DNA of 30,680 nt from UBA8752 sp965659115 (GCA_965659115.1 CBFHUP010000030.1:1-30680); one strand, 5' to 3'; counted from the stretch's first letter, positions 17,494 to 26,173 are shown. Program-made: numbers and translations. The notes: generated from the sequence alone by a model not told the origin.

Positions 17494-18969
17494 ATGCTCG
17501 AACTCGACATCCTCGATGTGGCCTTTGGCGGCAAAGGGATCTCCAAAGTCCCCACCGATGACGGTGACTTCACGGTGTTTGTACCCAATGCCATTGCTGG
17601 TCAGCGCGTCCGCGCCAGGGTTTCCCTGTGCAAGAGGCGCCACGCCGAAGCCCGGATCACCGCGGTTTTGCGCAGGGCGCCCGAAGAGACCGAAGTCCCC
17701 TACCAGGCCATCCCCGGTGCCCCCTACATCACGCTTCCCTTGGCCGAGCAAAGGGCGTTCAAAGAGCGGGTGACGCTGGATGTCTACCAGCGCATTGGCG
17801 AGGTGCACAACACCGATGCGCTCTACGAGGGTTGGATTGATGCGCCTGCGCCATTCCACTACCGCAACAAGATGGAATACAGCTTTGCAGCCATTGGCCG
17901 GGGGCCCGATGCCGATCCAGACGCCGAATTTGGCGACGGTTTCCACCTCGGATTCAAGGCCCGCGGAACCTGGTGGGCTGTGGAGGACCTCGAAGATGAC
18001 AGCGGCCTCTTCGACGCCCAATTTGAGCCACTCTTGTCCGAGATTCGCAAATGGTGCAAGGCCTCGGGACTTCCAGCTTGGCACGCCCCAAAACGCGAGG
18101 GTTTCTTCCGGTTTCTCGTGGTCAGAAAGAGCCTCGACGCGGATCGGCTCCTGGTTAATTTGGTCACCACCTCACACGGACTGGATCAATTTGATGTCCA
18201 AGACTTTGGACGGCGGCTGAGCGAGGCCCTCGGGGAACGGCTCGCGGGCTTCATTCACACCATCAACGACGATACAGGCGAGCGGGTGGAGGCCCGCGAA
18301 GGCGCTTCCAAGTTGATTTCAGGTGTACACCATGTGACCGAACGGCTGCACGGCTTGTCGTTTGAAATCCAAATGAAGAGCTTTTTCCAAACCAACCCTT
18401 TGTGCGCGGAGCGGCTCTACGCACAGGTTTTGGCCTACGCCTTCCAAGAGCCCATCCCCAAGGCAGACTCCGACAAGACGGTCACCATGGATCTGTTCTG
18501 CGGGACGGGAACCATCGCACAATTGCTGGCCCGCAACAGCAGCAACCGGGTGGTTGGCGTGGACCTCATCGAAGAAGCCATTGCCGATGCCCGCCGAAGC
18601 GCAGACCGCAATGGTGTGGATGGTTTGGAATTTCATGCCGCCGATGTTGGTCGGTTCTTGCTGGACCACCCAGAATACAATGGAACCATTGGCACCATTG
18701 TATTGGACCCACCCCGCAGTGGCATCAGCCCCAAGTCCTTGCGCAAGGTGATCCGGCTCAAGGCCCACCGGATTGTGTATGTGAGTTGCAACCCCGCCAC
18801 GCAGGCCCGCGACCTTGTGACCCTGAGGGACGCCGGATACGTGCTTCAGGGCTTCAAACTGGTCGACCAATTCCCGCACACCTCTCACATAGAGGCGGTC
18901 GCGTTGTTGGAATTCGACGCCTCTACGGTGCGAAAGGCGGCGCCAAAAGACGAAATTGCAGCGTCATGA
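17494..18969 (+). CDS. rlmD: TRAM-containing RNA m5U methyltransferase, RlmD/TrmA type, lacking Fe-S cysteines
   Basis: 491 residues from the ATG at 17494 (MLELDILDVAFGGKGISKV), which starts exactly at the TRAM domain; an in-frame ATG at 17359 would overlap the divergent gene. TRAM spans about 1-58. The SAM site is DLFCGTGTI (333-341) and GVDLIEEAI; LDPPRSG and SCNPAT (catalytic C432) follow; the C-terminal HTSHIEAVALLE is typical. The enzyme methylates C5 of uridine in 23S rRNA (or tRNA) using SAM. In RlmD a CxxxxxCxxC cluster after TRAM binds 4Fe-4S; here the matching place reads AIPGAPYITL and has no cysteine, so target site and the rlmD name are uncertain. Its TGA overlaps the next gene's ATG. 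Confidence 0.9.
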   Translation: MLELDILDVAFGGKGISKVPTDDGDFTVFVPNAIAGQRVRARVSLCKRRHAEARITAVLRRAPEETEVPYQAIPGAPYITLPLAEQRAFKERVTLDVYQRIGEVHNTDALYEGWIDAPAPFHYRNKMEYSFAAIGRGPDADPDAEFGDGFHLGFKARGTWWAVEDLEDDSGLFDAQFEPLLSEIRKWCKASGLPAWHAPKREGFFRFLVVRKSLDADRLLVNLVTTSHGLDQFDVQDFGRRLSEALGERLAGFIHTINDDTGERVEAREGASKLISGVHHVTERLHGLSFEIQMKSFFQTNPLCAERLYAQVLAYAFQEPIPKADSDKTVTMDLFCGTGTIAQLLARNSSNRVVGVDLIEEAIADARRSADRNGVDGLEFHAADVGRFLLDHPEYNGTIGTIVLDPPRSGISPKSLRKVIRLKAHRIVYVSCNPATQARDLVTLRDAGYVLQGFKLVDQFPHTSHIEAVALLEFDASTVRKAAPKDEIAAS

Positions 18970-19514
18970 GTGCCCCTACCCACAGCAACACCGGTGAAGC
19001 GGTCATTTTGGATGCCCAGCGCATTGCCCGCTGCATTCAACGCATCGCCCGACAAATCTTGGAGGACCACCACACTGCCGAACGCATCGTGGTGGCCGCC
19101 ATCGAAGGCCAAGGACGGGTGCTGGCAGAGCGCATTGCCACTGAGCTCCGCAACATCGAGGCTCCCGAAACGATGTTCTGCATCCTCGGCATGGACAAGT
19201 TCGCCCCCTTGGACCACCCCATGGAACTCGAATCCAGCGACGGCAGTCCTTTTGACAACCAACTCATGGCGGGTGCGGTGGTCATCGTGGTGGACGATGT
19301 CCTCAACAGCGGGCGCACCTTGTTGCACGGCGTGGCCCACTTTCTTCCGTCCAGACCTCGGCATGTGGGAACCTGTGTGTTGGTAGACCGCATCCACAGA
19401 AGGTTTCCAGTGAGGGCAGACTACGTGGGTCAAAGTCTGTCTACCAACTTGAAGGCGCACATTTCCGTGGAATTGAGCGGCCCAGGACCCGATGTCGCGC
19501 TGCTCAAAGACTGA
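18966..19514 (+). CDS. Phosphoribosyltransferase family protein, PyrR-like
   Basis: 182 residues starting at an ATGA overlap with the methyltransferase gene, so almost surely co-translated. The PRPP-binding loop is VVIVVDDVLNSGRT (105-118). The later segment LVDRIHRRFPVRADYVGQ strongly resembles PyrR (LVDRGHRELPIRADYVG), the bifunctional pyr mRNA-binding attenuator and uracil phosphoribosyltransferase. Length (about 180) also fits PyrR. No pyrimidine genes are nearby, and whether it binds RNA or only converts uracil plus PRPP to UMP cannot be told. Its 3' end overlaps the convergent shikimate kinase gene by 11 bases. Confidence 0.85.
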   Translation: MSAPTHSNTGEAVILDAQRIARCIQRIARQILEDHHTAERIVVAAIEGQGRVLAERIATELRNIEAPETMFCILGMDKFAPLDHPMELESSDGSPFDNQLMAGAVVIVVDDVLNSGRTLLHGVAHFLPSRPRHVGTCVLVDRIHRRFPVRADYVGQSLSTNLKAHISVELSGPGPDVALLKD

Positions 19515-20043
19515 AGTCTTCTCTGCTGCTGATCATGCGCCCCACTGAGGCCAACCTGGATTCATCCAAGGCGTCTGCATCGACGGCGATGTGGGCCTGG
19601 CTGTAGTAAGGCTCTCGCTCTGAAAGGTGGGTTTGAATGAACCCCGGCAATGCAGCATCGGATACGCCGTCGAGCATGGGCCGGTTGTGCCGTTTTGAAT
19701 CCAACCGTTGGGTCAAGGCAGCCACGTCCAGCTTGAAGTAGACGACTGTTCCGTGTTGCAACATGAACGCCATGTTGTCTGCATAGCAAGGTGTGCCCCC
19801 TCCCGTGGCGATCACTTTGTGCTGGCCTTCCAAGGCCACTTGGTGTAGCACTTTTCTCTCAGCCTCTCTGAATCCCTGTTCCCCGAGGTCTTGGAAGAGC
19901 TCTGAAATCCGCCGACCAAGGGTTTCTGTGAGGACGGAATCCGTATCCAAAAAAGGCAGTCCCATGCTTTTGGCGAGGCGCTTTCCGCCTGTGCTCTTGC
20001 CAGCGCCCATGTAGCCTATGATGAAGATGCAGCCTTTGGCCAT
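19504..20043 (-). CDS. aroK: Shikimate kinase
   Basis: 179 residues, the usual length. Walker A is GYMGAGKST (10-18); LDTDS (D33, D35) and R59 form the shikimate site, GGG at 81-83 follows, and the lid and adenine region has R121 (HNRPML) and R143 (EREPYYSQA). It phosphorylates shikimate at O3 with ATP in the chorismate pathway, in the cytoplasm. It is divergent from clpB. The start is preceded by TAATTTAG four bases upstream, one mismatch from the Bacteroidota -7 box, so the mRNA could be leaderless or nearly so. The 3' end overlaps the convergent phosphoribosyltransferase gene. Confidence 0.96.
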   Translation of the reverse strand: MAKGCIFIIGYMGAGKSTGGKRLAKSMGLPFLDTDSVLTETLGRRISELFQDLGEQGFREAERKVLHQVALEGQHKVIATGGGTPCYADNMAFMLQHGTVVYFKLDVAALTQRLDSKRHNRPMLDGVSDAALPGFIQTHLSEREPYYSQAHIAVDADALDESRLASVGRMISSREDFSL

Positions 20044-20093
20044 GCCCCTAAATTAGGCTTGAACTGTCAAAACGTCACTCAAAAACGATCCTT

Positions 20094-20140
20094 ACCGACA
20101 AAATGTCGGTTTAAACCGATGTTGGGCCGGTTGGCACCGT
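20094..20140 (+). promoter_or_regulatory. Cluster of inverted ACCG/CGGT boxes upstream of clpB
   Basis: Within 47 bases of the 153-base aroK-clpB divergent gap there are five alternating ACCG/CGGT boxes: ACCGACA (20094), TGTCGGT (20104), ACCGATG (20115), CCGGT (20127) and CACCGT (20135). Boxes 1 and 2 form the inverted repeat ACCGACA-AAA-TGTCGGT; boxes 2 and 3 form the 14-base palindrome TCGGTTTAAACCGA (20106-20119); boxes 4 and 5 form CGGT-TGGC-ACCG. The first two structures share an arm and exclude each other. This could be an operator or an mRNA leader structure; it is not a CIRCE element. Confidence 0.45.
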
Positions 20141-20196
20141 ATTCGCGGTCTGGAGCGCGTCGGACTTCTCCGATGGAACACCCCAGATCACGATCT

Positions 20197-22836
20197 ATGG
20201 AACAACACGCATTTACCCTCAAAACCCAAGCTGTGCTGCAAGCAGCGCAAGGGCTCGCCATGGAACGGAAGCACGCCCAAATCGCTCCTTTGCACCTCCT
20301 GCACGCCCTTCTTCACGGCGCCGACTCCTTGCCCGAACGCCTCCTGGACCGGATGGAGGTTCCCTATTCTGCAGTCAAAACGGCCACCACCAAGGCGCTG
20401 GACGCCCTGCCCACATCAGACAACAATTCGGGGGGGACACCTTGGTCCCAGCAGTCCCAAAATACCTTGCGGACTGCCGTTGAAGCCGCGCGAAAAAGCG
20501 GCGACCAATATGTAGCCTTGGACCGCCTGCTCTCTGCCATCCTCAGTGTCAACAGCACCGCTTCCCGCATTATGAAGGACGCCGGTGCCCAATCCAGCAG
20601 CCTCGATGCGGCTCTTGCTGAACTCCGAAAAGGCCGCACGGCCGACAGCGCCAGTCACGAGGACGCACTGGAATCCCTTTCCAAGTACTCCCGCAACCTG
20701 AACGCCCAAGCTCGAGATGGCAAGTTGGACCCTGTCATCGGCCGCGATGAGGAAATCCGCAGGGTGCTTCAGATCCTGACCCGAAGGACCAAGAACAACC
20801 CCATACTCATCGGTGAACCCGGCGTAGGCAAGACCGCCATTGCCGAGGGCATCGCCCACCGGATTGTCGATGGAGATGTTCCGGAAAACCTACTCGACAA
20901 GACCGTCCACAGCCTGGACATGGGGGCGCTGATTGCCGGTGCGAAATACAAAGGTGAATTTGAAGAACGCCTCAAAGCCGTGGTCAAGGAAGTGACCGAA
21001 AGCGAAGGCCGCATCCTGTTGTTCATAGACGAAATCCACACCCTTGTGGGCGCAGGTGGTGGCGAAGGCGCCATGGACGCCGCCAACATTCTCAAGCCTG
21101 CATTGGCCCGCGGCGAGTTGCGGGCAGTGGGCGCGACAACGCTCGCCGAGTACCAGAAGTTTTTCGAAAAGGACAAAGCACTGGAACGGCGGTTTCAAAA
21201 GGTGCGGGTCGCTGAGCCCGACCGGGAGAGCACCCTGGCCATACTGAGAGGCATCAAAGAAAAGTACGAGGTGCACCACCAGGTGGAGATCCGAGACGAG
21301 GCCCTGGTGCGCGCAGTAGAGCTTTCGTCCCGATACCTGCCCGATCGATTTTTGCCCGACAAGGCCATCGATTTGATGGACGAAGCGGCGTCAAGGCTGC
21401 GGCTAGAAATGAACTCAAAACCCAAAGCCCTCGATGACCTCGAGCGGCGGATCACTTCCTTGGAGATTGAAAAAGCCGCCATCGCCGGTGAAGACGACCC
21501 CGTGCGCCACACCGAGCTTGACATCAACCTCGCCAACCTCCGAGAGGAGCGGGATGGATTGCAGGCCAAGTGGACGGCTGAACGGGATGTCATCAACGAG
21601 GTTCAAGGTCTGCGAACGGCATTGGAAGACCTCAAGGGAGAGGCGGAACGTGCAGAACGAGAAGGCGATTTCGGCAAGGTGGCCGAAATCCGTTACGGCC
21701 TGACCCGCGAACGCGAGGCCGAGCTCGAAGCGGCCAAGACCAGGCTCCTGAACATGCAAGGAGAATCCCGCATGGTCAAGGAAGAAGTGGACGCCGAAGG
21801 CATCGCCGAAGTGGTCAGTTTGTGGAGCGGCATTCCCGTGGCCCGGATGCTCAAGAGCGACCGAGAGAAACTGCTCGAGTTAGAGGCGGAACTCGGACGC
21901 CGGATCATCGGACAATCCGGGGCGGTTAAATCGGTGAGCGAAGCGGTGCGGCGCACCCGCTCGGGCCTGGCTGACATGGAGAAACCCATGGGCAGCTTCA
22001 TCTTCATGGGGTCCACCGGTGTGGGCAAAACAGAACTGGCAAAGGCCCTCAGCGATTTCCTCTTCGACGACGAAAAGGCCATGATTCGACTCGACATGGG
22101 CGAGTTCCAAGAAGGCCATACGGTCAGCCGTTTGGTCGGCGCTCCTCCGGGGTACGTGGGCCACGATGAAGGGGGACAACTCACTGAGGCTGTCCGCCGC
22201 AGGCCCTACAGCGTGGTCTTGCTCGATGAAATAGAAAAGGCCCACCCCGACGTCTTCAACATCCTGCTGCAGGTGCTAGACGAGGGGCGCCTGACCGATG
22301 GCAAGGGGCGGCTGGTGGACTTCAGAAACACCCTGATCATCATGACATCCAACGCTGGCCATGCCGCCTTGACCCAGCGGTTCATCGCCGCCCAAGATGC
22401 GGGGGTGCCCGCCGAGGAAGCCGCTGGTTCCGCGGGAATGGCCAGCACTGCAACAGAGGCTTTACGTGGGTTTTTGAGGCCTGAATTCATCAACAGGGTG
22501 GACGAAGTGATGGTCTTTCACCCACTGGAGCGGTCTCACACCCGTGCGATTGTGAATCTGCAGCTCGCCCGACTCAAAGGACGGCTTGAAGAGGCCGGCA
22601 TTCAGCTCAAGGCCACACCCGACGCCTTGGATTGGCTGACCGAACAGGGGCACGACCCAGAATTTGGAGCACGCCCGGTCAAAAGGTTGATCGAACGCTC
22701 AGTGCTGAACCCACTGTCCCGTGTTCTCCTCGCTGGGGACATGGACCGCACCACACCCTCGGTCATGGACATTTTTGATGGTCAAATGGTCTTTCGAGCC
22801 CCCTTGGAAGACGAGCGGTTGATCGCCGTCAGCTAA
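20197..22836 (+). CDS. clpB: ATP-dependent disaggregase ClpB
   Basis: 879 residues, close to the usual ClpB length. The start at 20197 (MEQHAFTLKTQAVLQAAQ) matches the family N-terminus; 20173 is an alternative. Order: Clp N domain (1-145), NBD1 with Walker A GEPGVGKT (206-213) and Walker B IDEIH (D278, E279), the coiled-coil M domain (about 400-530) that separates ClpB from ClpA, and NBD2 with GSTGVGKT (605-612), GAPPGYVGHDEGG and LLDEIEKAHPD, then the C-terminal D2 small domain. A short Ala/Gly-rich insertion (QDAGVPAEEAAGSAGMASTA) sits before LRGFLRPEFINRVDE. No IGF-type ClpP loop is evident, as expected. With DnaK it resolubilises aggregated proteins after heat stress. Confidence 0.97.
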   Translation: MEQHAFTLKTQAVLQAAQGLAMERKHAQIAPLHLLHALLHGADSLPERLLDRMEVPYSAVKTATTKALDALPTSDNNSGGTPWSQQSQNTLRTAVEAARKSGDQYVALDRLLSAILSVNSTASRIMKDAGAQSSSLDAALAELRKGRTADSASHEDALESLSKYSRNLNAQARDGKLDPVIGRDEEIRRVLQILTRRTKNNPILIGEPGVGKTAIAEGIAHRIVDGDVPENLLDKTVHSLDMGALIAGAKYKGEFEERLKAVVKEVTESEGRILLFIDEIHTLVGAGGGEGAMDAANILKPALARGELRAVGATTLAEYQKFFEKDKALERRFQKVRVAEPDRESTLAILRGIKEKYEVHHQVEIRDEALVRAVELSSRYLPDRFLPDKAIDLMDEAASRLRLEMNSKPKALDDLERRITSLEIEKAAIAGEDDPVRHTELDINLANLREERDGLQAKWTAERDVINEVQGLRTALEDLKGEAERAEREGDFGKVAEIRYGLTREREAELEAAKTRLLNMQGESRMVKEEVDAEGIAEVVSLWSGIPVARMLKSDREKLLELEAELGRRIIGQSGAVKSVSEAVRRTRSGLADMEKPMGSFIFMGSTGVGKTELAKALSDFLFDDEKAMIRLDMGEFQEGHTVSRLVGAPPGYVGHDEGGQLTEAVRRRPYSVVLLDEIEKAHPDVFNILLQVLDEGRLTDGKGRLVDFRNTLIIMTSNAGHAALTQRFIAAQDAGVPAEEAAGSAGMASTATEALRGFLRPEFINRVDEVMVFHPLERSHTRAIVNLQLARLKGRLEEAGIQLKATPDALDWLTEQGHDPEFGARPVKRLIERSVLNPLSRVLLAGDMDRTTPSVMDIFDGQMVFRAPLEDERLIAVS

Positions 22837-22839
22837 CGG

Positions 22840-23457
22840 TCAAAGAACGTCCACAGCAAACATGGTACGCTCGCCGATGCGGCCCTCGAGGTGGTCACCA
22901 GACTGCACGGGGCCCACTCCGGCGGGCGTTCCTGTGTACAGCAAATCCCCCGTTTTCCAGGTGCTGTATTTGGACACATGTGCAATCAAGGCGTTGACAG
23001 GAAACAGCATGTCCGCAGTGTGACCCTGCTGCACCACCTCTCCGTTTTTGAGCAGGCTGAAACGGATGTCTTGAATGTCGCCCCCGAGATCGGCAAGGGG
23101 CACCCATGATTTGGACAAGACGGCGCTCCCATCGAAAGCCTTGGCCTTTTCCCATGGCTTTCCCTCCGCTTTGAGCTGCTGCTGGACATCTCGGGCCGTA
23201 AAATCAATGCCGAGGCCGATTTGGGTGTAGCAGCGGCTGGCATGCCCCTCATCCAACCACTTCGCCGCCCGGTCCATGCGGACGACCAACTCTACTTCGT
23301 AATGGCAATCCTGCGTCCATTCGGGGATGGTAAAAGGATGGTCCTTGTGCAGAACGGCACTTTCTGGCTTGAAGAAAAACAGCGGTTCCGCCGGAGCGGC
23401 ATTCCCCAATTCAGCAGCGTGGTCTGCGTAATTCCGCCCTATACACACAATCTTCAT
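22840..23457 (-). CDS. Fumarylacetoacetate hydrolase (FAH) family protein
   Basis: 205 residues from the ATG at 23457 (MKIVCIGRNYADHAAEL), the classic start of short FAH-family enzymes such as acylpyruvase/FAHD1-like hydrolases; an upstream ATG at 23475 gives a non-conserved extension. Metal ligands EVE (E54, E56) lie in HYEVELVVR; GIDFTARDVQ (83-92), a lysine-rich AKAFDG segment and the terminal TGTPAGVGP are typical. The family cleaves or decarboxylates 2-oxo or 2,4-dioxo acids (for example acylpyruvate, oxaloacetate) with Mg2+ in the cytoplasm. The exact substrate is not determinable. It converges on clpB with only three bases between stops. A CACCTTTG box lies four bases before the ATG. 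Confidence 0.93.
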   Translation of the reverse strand: MKIVCIGRNYADHAAELGNAAPAEPLFFFKPESAVLHKDHPFTIPEWTQDCHYEVELVVRMDRAAKWLDEGHASRCYTQIGLGIDFTARDVQQQLKAEGKPWEKAKAFDGSAVLSKSWVPLADLGGDIQDIRFSLLKNGEVVQQGHTADMLFPVNALIAHVSKYSTWKTGDLLYTGTPAGVGPVQSGDHLEGRIGERTMFAVDVL

Positions 23458-23461
23458 GGAG

Positions 23462-23469
23462 CAAAGGTG
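23462..23469 (-). promoter_or_regulatory. Possible -7 box (CACCTTTG) just before the FAH-family gene
   Basis: CACCTTTG on the minus strand, exactly four bases before the ATG, the same distance as the boxes at 14275-14282 and 29736-29743. It resembles TAnnTTTG except for the first base. No clear -33 TTG at the normal distance. Confidence 0.28.
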
Positions 23470-23502
23470 TGCCATGGAGACGAAAGGGACCTGATGTGAT
23501 GT

Positions 23503-24636
23503 TCAATCGGTCAACAAGCGCAGTTCAACGCGCCGGTCAAAACCAGAGCCCCACTCTGGCCGCTGCTCGCCAAAATGGACTGCGGTCACACGCTCATTGG
23601 CAATGCCCCGTTCCAACAAATAATAGCGGACGACTTGGGCACGCCTTCGGCTCAACTCCATGTTGGCGCGTTCTGAGCCACTGGAGTCGCTGTGCCCCGT
23701 GACCAGAAGCCGCATACTGGGTTTGGCCACCATCCATTCTACCAGTGTATTGAGGCCATATTCCGCGCTGAGTCCCAGCGCTGCGCTTCCTGCAGGAAAC
23801 TGAATGGTGAGCGATCCGGGAATGCGATCGGGCAAACTGGCCGTTGGCTGGCTGGGCAACCATTGACCATCGGTACCTGAAGAGGGGAACCCACCCACAG
23901 GACTGCCTCCCGCTCCTGACGTATTGCCAGACCTGCGTTCGAGGGCATCGATGCGGGATGCAAGGTCCCTCAGGGCCTCCACCAGGGCGTCATTGTTGCC
24001 TCCCATGCTGCCCCCAGAGCCCTCTCCTGCCCCTCCTAGACCGTCGAGGGTACTCGTGTCGTTGCCTGCTCCACCAAATTCGGGAAGCGGCTTGGTATTT
24101 AGCGGATCACTGCCCCCTCTGATCTGGGTCCAGTCGTTGTCCAGCTCCGCGCGCGCCCTCACATCTTGGGCAAGGGCCTGGTTGCTGAACACCCCCATGT
24201 CGAGGGCCACAAGCAGCAGCACGTTTTCCAAAGCACCTTGGATTTGGAAGTAATTCCACTCTTCCAACTCCCATCCCCGGGGTGCCTCCGGCACACGCCA
24301 ACCGTCCAAAGCAGCCAGTGCTTCGCGAACGCGGGGCCTGAACCGCTTGAAATCCACCACAGCGCCCTCGAGGTAATACGGCACAGATGCCTGAACAATC
24401 CGGCGCATGTCCTTGATGATGCGCGAGGCAGGCGTTTTCAATGCTACCTCACCTTGTTCCAACATCACTTCTGAAGCCAACCTCTCAGTCAGCACTTGCA
24501 TCAGCACCTCTTCGTATCGGCGCGCCACTTCTGAAGGGTCCGAATTCTGTGCTGCAACCCCTGAATTGCTTCCCCAAAACACCGGCCCTGTCAGCGACAG
24601 AACGCACAGCAAGCGGAAGGTGATGCAGCGCAACAT
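23503..24636 (-). CDS. OmpA family envelope protein with Gly-rich linker and coiled coil
   Basis: 377 residues with a signal peptide (cleavage near AAQ, 29-30). The N-terminal half (about 31-200) is helical and unrecognised. A Gly/Ser-rich linker follows, interrupted by a short amphipathic helix (ALVEALRDLASRIDALERR) that resembles a coiled coil, then the OmpA C-terminal peptidoglycan-binding domain (about 274-377) with TGHSDSSGSERANMELSRRR, including the conserved Asp and Arg that grip meso-diaminopimelate. No beta-barrel is visible, so this is probably a periplasmic or lipid-free anchor rather than a classical OmpA porin. It lies 45 bases upstream of the FAH-family gene on the same strand; function beyond cell-wall tethering is unknown. 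Confidence 0.9.
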   Translation of the reverse strand: MLRCITFRLLCVLSLTGPVFWGSNSGVAAQNSDPSEVARRYEEVLMQVLTERLASEVMLEQGEVALKTPASRIIKDMRRIVQASVPYYLEGAVVDFKRFRPRVREALAALDGWRVPEAPRGWELEEWNYFQIQGALENVLLLVALDMGVFSNQALAQDVRARAELDNDWTQIRGGSDPLNTKPLPEFGGAGNDTSTLDGLGGAGEGSGGSMGGNNDALVEALRDLASRIDALERRSGNTSGAGGSPVGGFPSSGTDGQWLPSQPTASLPDRIPGSLTIQFPAGSAALGLSAEYGLNTLVEWMVAKPSMRLLVTGHSDSSGSERANMELSRRRAQVVRYYLLERGIANERVTAVHFGEQRPEWGSGFDRRVELRLLTD

Positions 24637-24697
24637 GGCACCTGCAATTTAACTCATTATGAGTGCACTGCCTGCTCCGCAGACGAATCGAGCAGTG

Positions 24698-26173
24698 TCA
24701 TTTTCCTCGGCCGCGCAAGACGATCCAGACGGTGTAAGTCAGGATTTTGATGTCCAGCGCCAGGGACATGTTTTCCATGTAGATGAGGTCGAAGCGCAAT
24801 CGTTGCACCATCTGATCTACATTTTCTGCATAGCCGTATTTGACCTGTCCCCACGACGTGATGCCGGGACGGACCTTGTGCAGATGGTGATAATGCGCAG
24901 CCCGTTCAGAGATCAAATCAATGTAATGCTGCCGCTCTGGACGCGGCCCTACAAGGGACATCTCACCGATGAGCACATTGAAAAACTGAGGGAGTTCGTC
25001 CAGTCGAGATTTCCTCAGAAAGCGTCCTACAGGTGTGATGCGCGGATCGTGATCGCTCGACAACTGCGGCCCATTGCGCTCTGACCCGACATACATCGAC
25101 CGGAATTTGTGGATCATAAATGGAGCACCCCATCGCCCCACGCGTTCCTGATGAAAGAACACCGGCCCTTTGGAAGACAGCTTGACCGCTAGGGCGATTG
25201 TCAAGAGCAGCGGGGTCAGCAACAGCATGGCAATCACGCTGATCACGACGTCCATAGCACGCTTGACGGCCACTTGCCAGGCAGGCATCATGGCCTTGCG
25301 AATGGCAATCAGTGGCGCGCCGAACAAGCTCTGCATGCGCACCATCCCACTCAAAATATCGTAGATATCGGGGATGATCTTGACCCCTACCCCCGTCCCT
25401 TCGAGGCGGTTGATGATGGACTCCAATTCACCGTGTTCAGTGCTGCGCACGGCGAGAATGACCTCTTCGATGGCATGCTCGTTGATGAGCTCCCCCATAC
25501 CTTCTGTAGACCCCAAGCAGGGAATGCCTTCCAAGGTTCTACACCCTTCTTGACCGACTTGAATCAAGCCGACAAACCTGAAGCCCGGATTGCGCCGAAG
25601 CGCCCTGATTTCTCGAATGGTAGAGACAGCCTGTTCATTGCAACCCACAATCAGGGTGTTGAACGCCAGCTCTCCCCTGTGTATCCTTTTGACGGTTCGT
25701 GTGGTTTGGGGCATGCGCGCCGCGATCACCGAAACGGACTGGGCTGCAAAGAGCACCAACAGCGACTGGTAGTATTGGGTATAGCTGCTGATGGCGTCGT
25801 CCAAAATCAAGACGAAAAACAAGATCAACGACCCCAACAGCGTCGTCAACAGCACCTGTCCGACCTCCATAGACCTGTGACGGCGATAAGGGTCACCGTG
25901 CATGCCCGCCAAACCATACAAGCCCAGCCAGAACATCGGAACGAACATCAGGCCGTAGCGAAAGTTGCCATCCATCCACATCGTTTCCGGAAACCAATGC
26001 TCCAAAAAGGCGGGCGCCATCTCCAACTCTTGCTTGCGGTAGAGATAGAGGGTGGTCCAAGCCACAGCAGAGGCCAAAACATCTCCCACCACATACCGGG
26101 CTGTCGCCCAGTGGCGCGCCGCCGCCGTGATGGGCTTTGTCAACGTTGGATGTGGTGCTGGTGAAACGACCAT
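24698..26173 (-). CDS. Exopolysaccharide polyprenyl glycosylphosphotransferase (WcaJ/WbaP-like)
   Basis: 491 residues from the ATG at 26173, which shares its A with the upstream stop (TGATG); frames to 26242 are longer but lie inside that gene. Four N-terminal membrane helices (about 27-46, 73-90, 107-126, 136-153) are followed by a Rossmann-like CoA_binding_3 domain (NTLIVGCNEQA), a re-entrant helix (310-330) and the bacterial sugar transferase domain (304-485) with KFRSM, the catalytic DE of LDELPQFFNVLIGEMSLVGP (D392, E393), and RPGITSWGQV. It transfers a sugar 1-phosphate from a UDP-sugar to undecaprenyl phosphate, the first step of exopolysaccharide or O-antigen assembly. The sugar is unknown. 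No glycosyltransferase cluster is seen around it in the window. Confidence 0.95.
   Translation of the reverse strand: MVVSPAPHPTLTKPITAAARHWATARYVVGDVLASAVAWTTLYLYRKQELEMAPAFLEHWFPETMWMDGNFRYGLMFVPMFWLGLYGLAGMHGDPYRRHRSMEVGQVLLTTLLGSLILFFVLILDDAISSYTQYYQSLLVLFAAQSVSVIAARMPQTTRTVKRIHRGELAFNTLIVGCNEQAVSTIREIRALRRNPGFRFVGLIQVGQEGCRTLEGIPCLGSTEGMGELINEHAIEEVILAVRSTEHGELESIINRLEGTGVGVKIIPDIYDILSGMVRMQSLFGAPLIAIRKAMMPAWQVAVKRAMDVVISVIAMLLLTPLLLTIALAVKLSSKGPVFFHQERVGRWGAPFMIHKFRSMYVGSERNGPQLSSDHDPRITPVGRFLRKSRLDELPQFFNVLIGEMSLVGPRPERQHYIDLISERAAHYHHLHKVRPGITSWGQVKYGYAENVDQMVQRLRFDLIYMENMSLALDIKILTYTVWIVLRGRGK

Noticed and set aside
18402..18965. N-terminal extension of the phosphoribosyltransferase
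   Set aside because: The extension overlaps the methyltransferase gene out of frame and gives low-complexity Arg/Pro-rich sequence; the ATGA start at 18966 fits the family length.
20059..20196. N-terminal extension of ClpB
   Set aside because: The extra 46 residues match no ClpB N domain and cover the CGGT box cluster; the family N-terminus begins at 20197.
20044..20196. CIRCE or classical sigma-32 heat-shock promoter before clpB
   Set aside because: No TTAGCACTC-N9-GAGTGCTAA is present. CTTGAAC at 20058 resembles a sigma-32 -35 but has no CCCCAT partner at the right distance.
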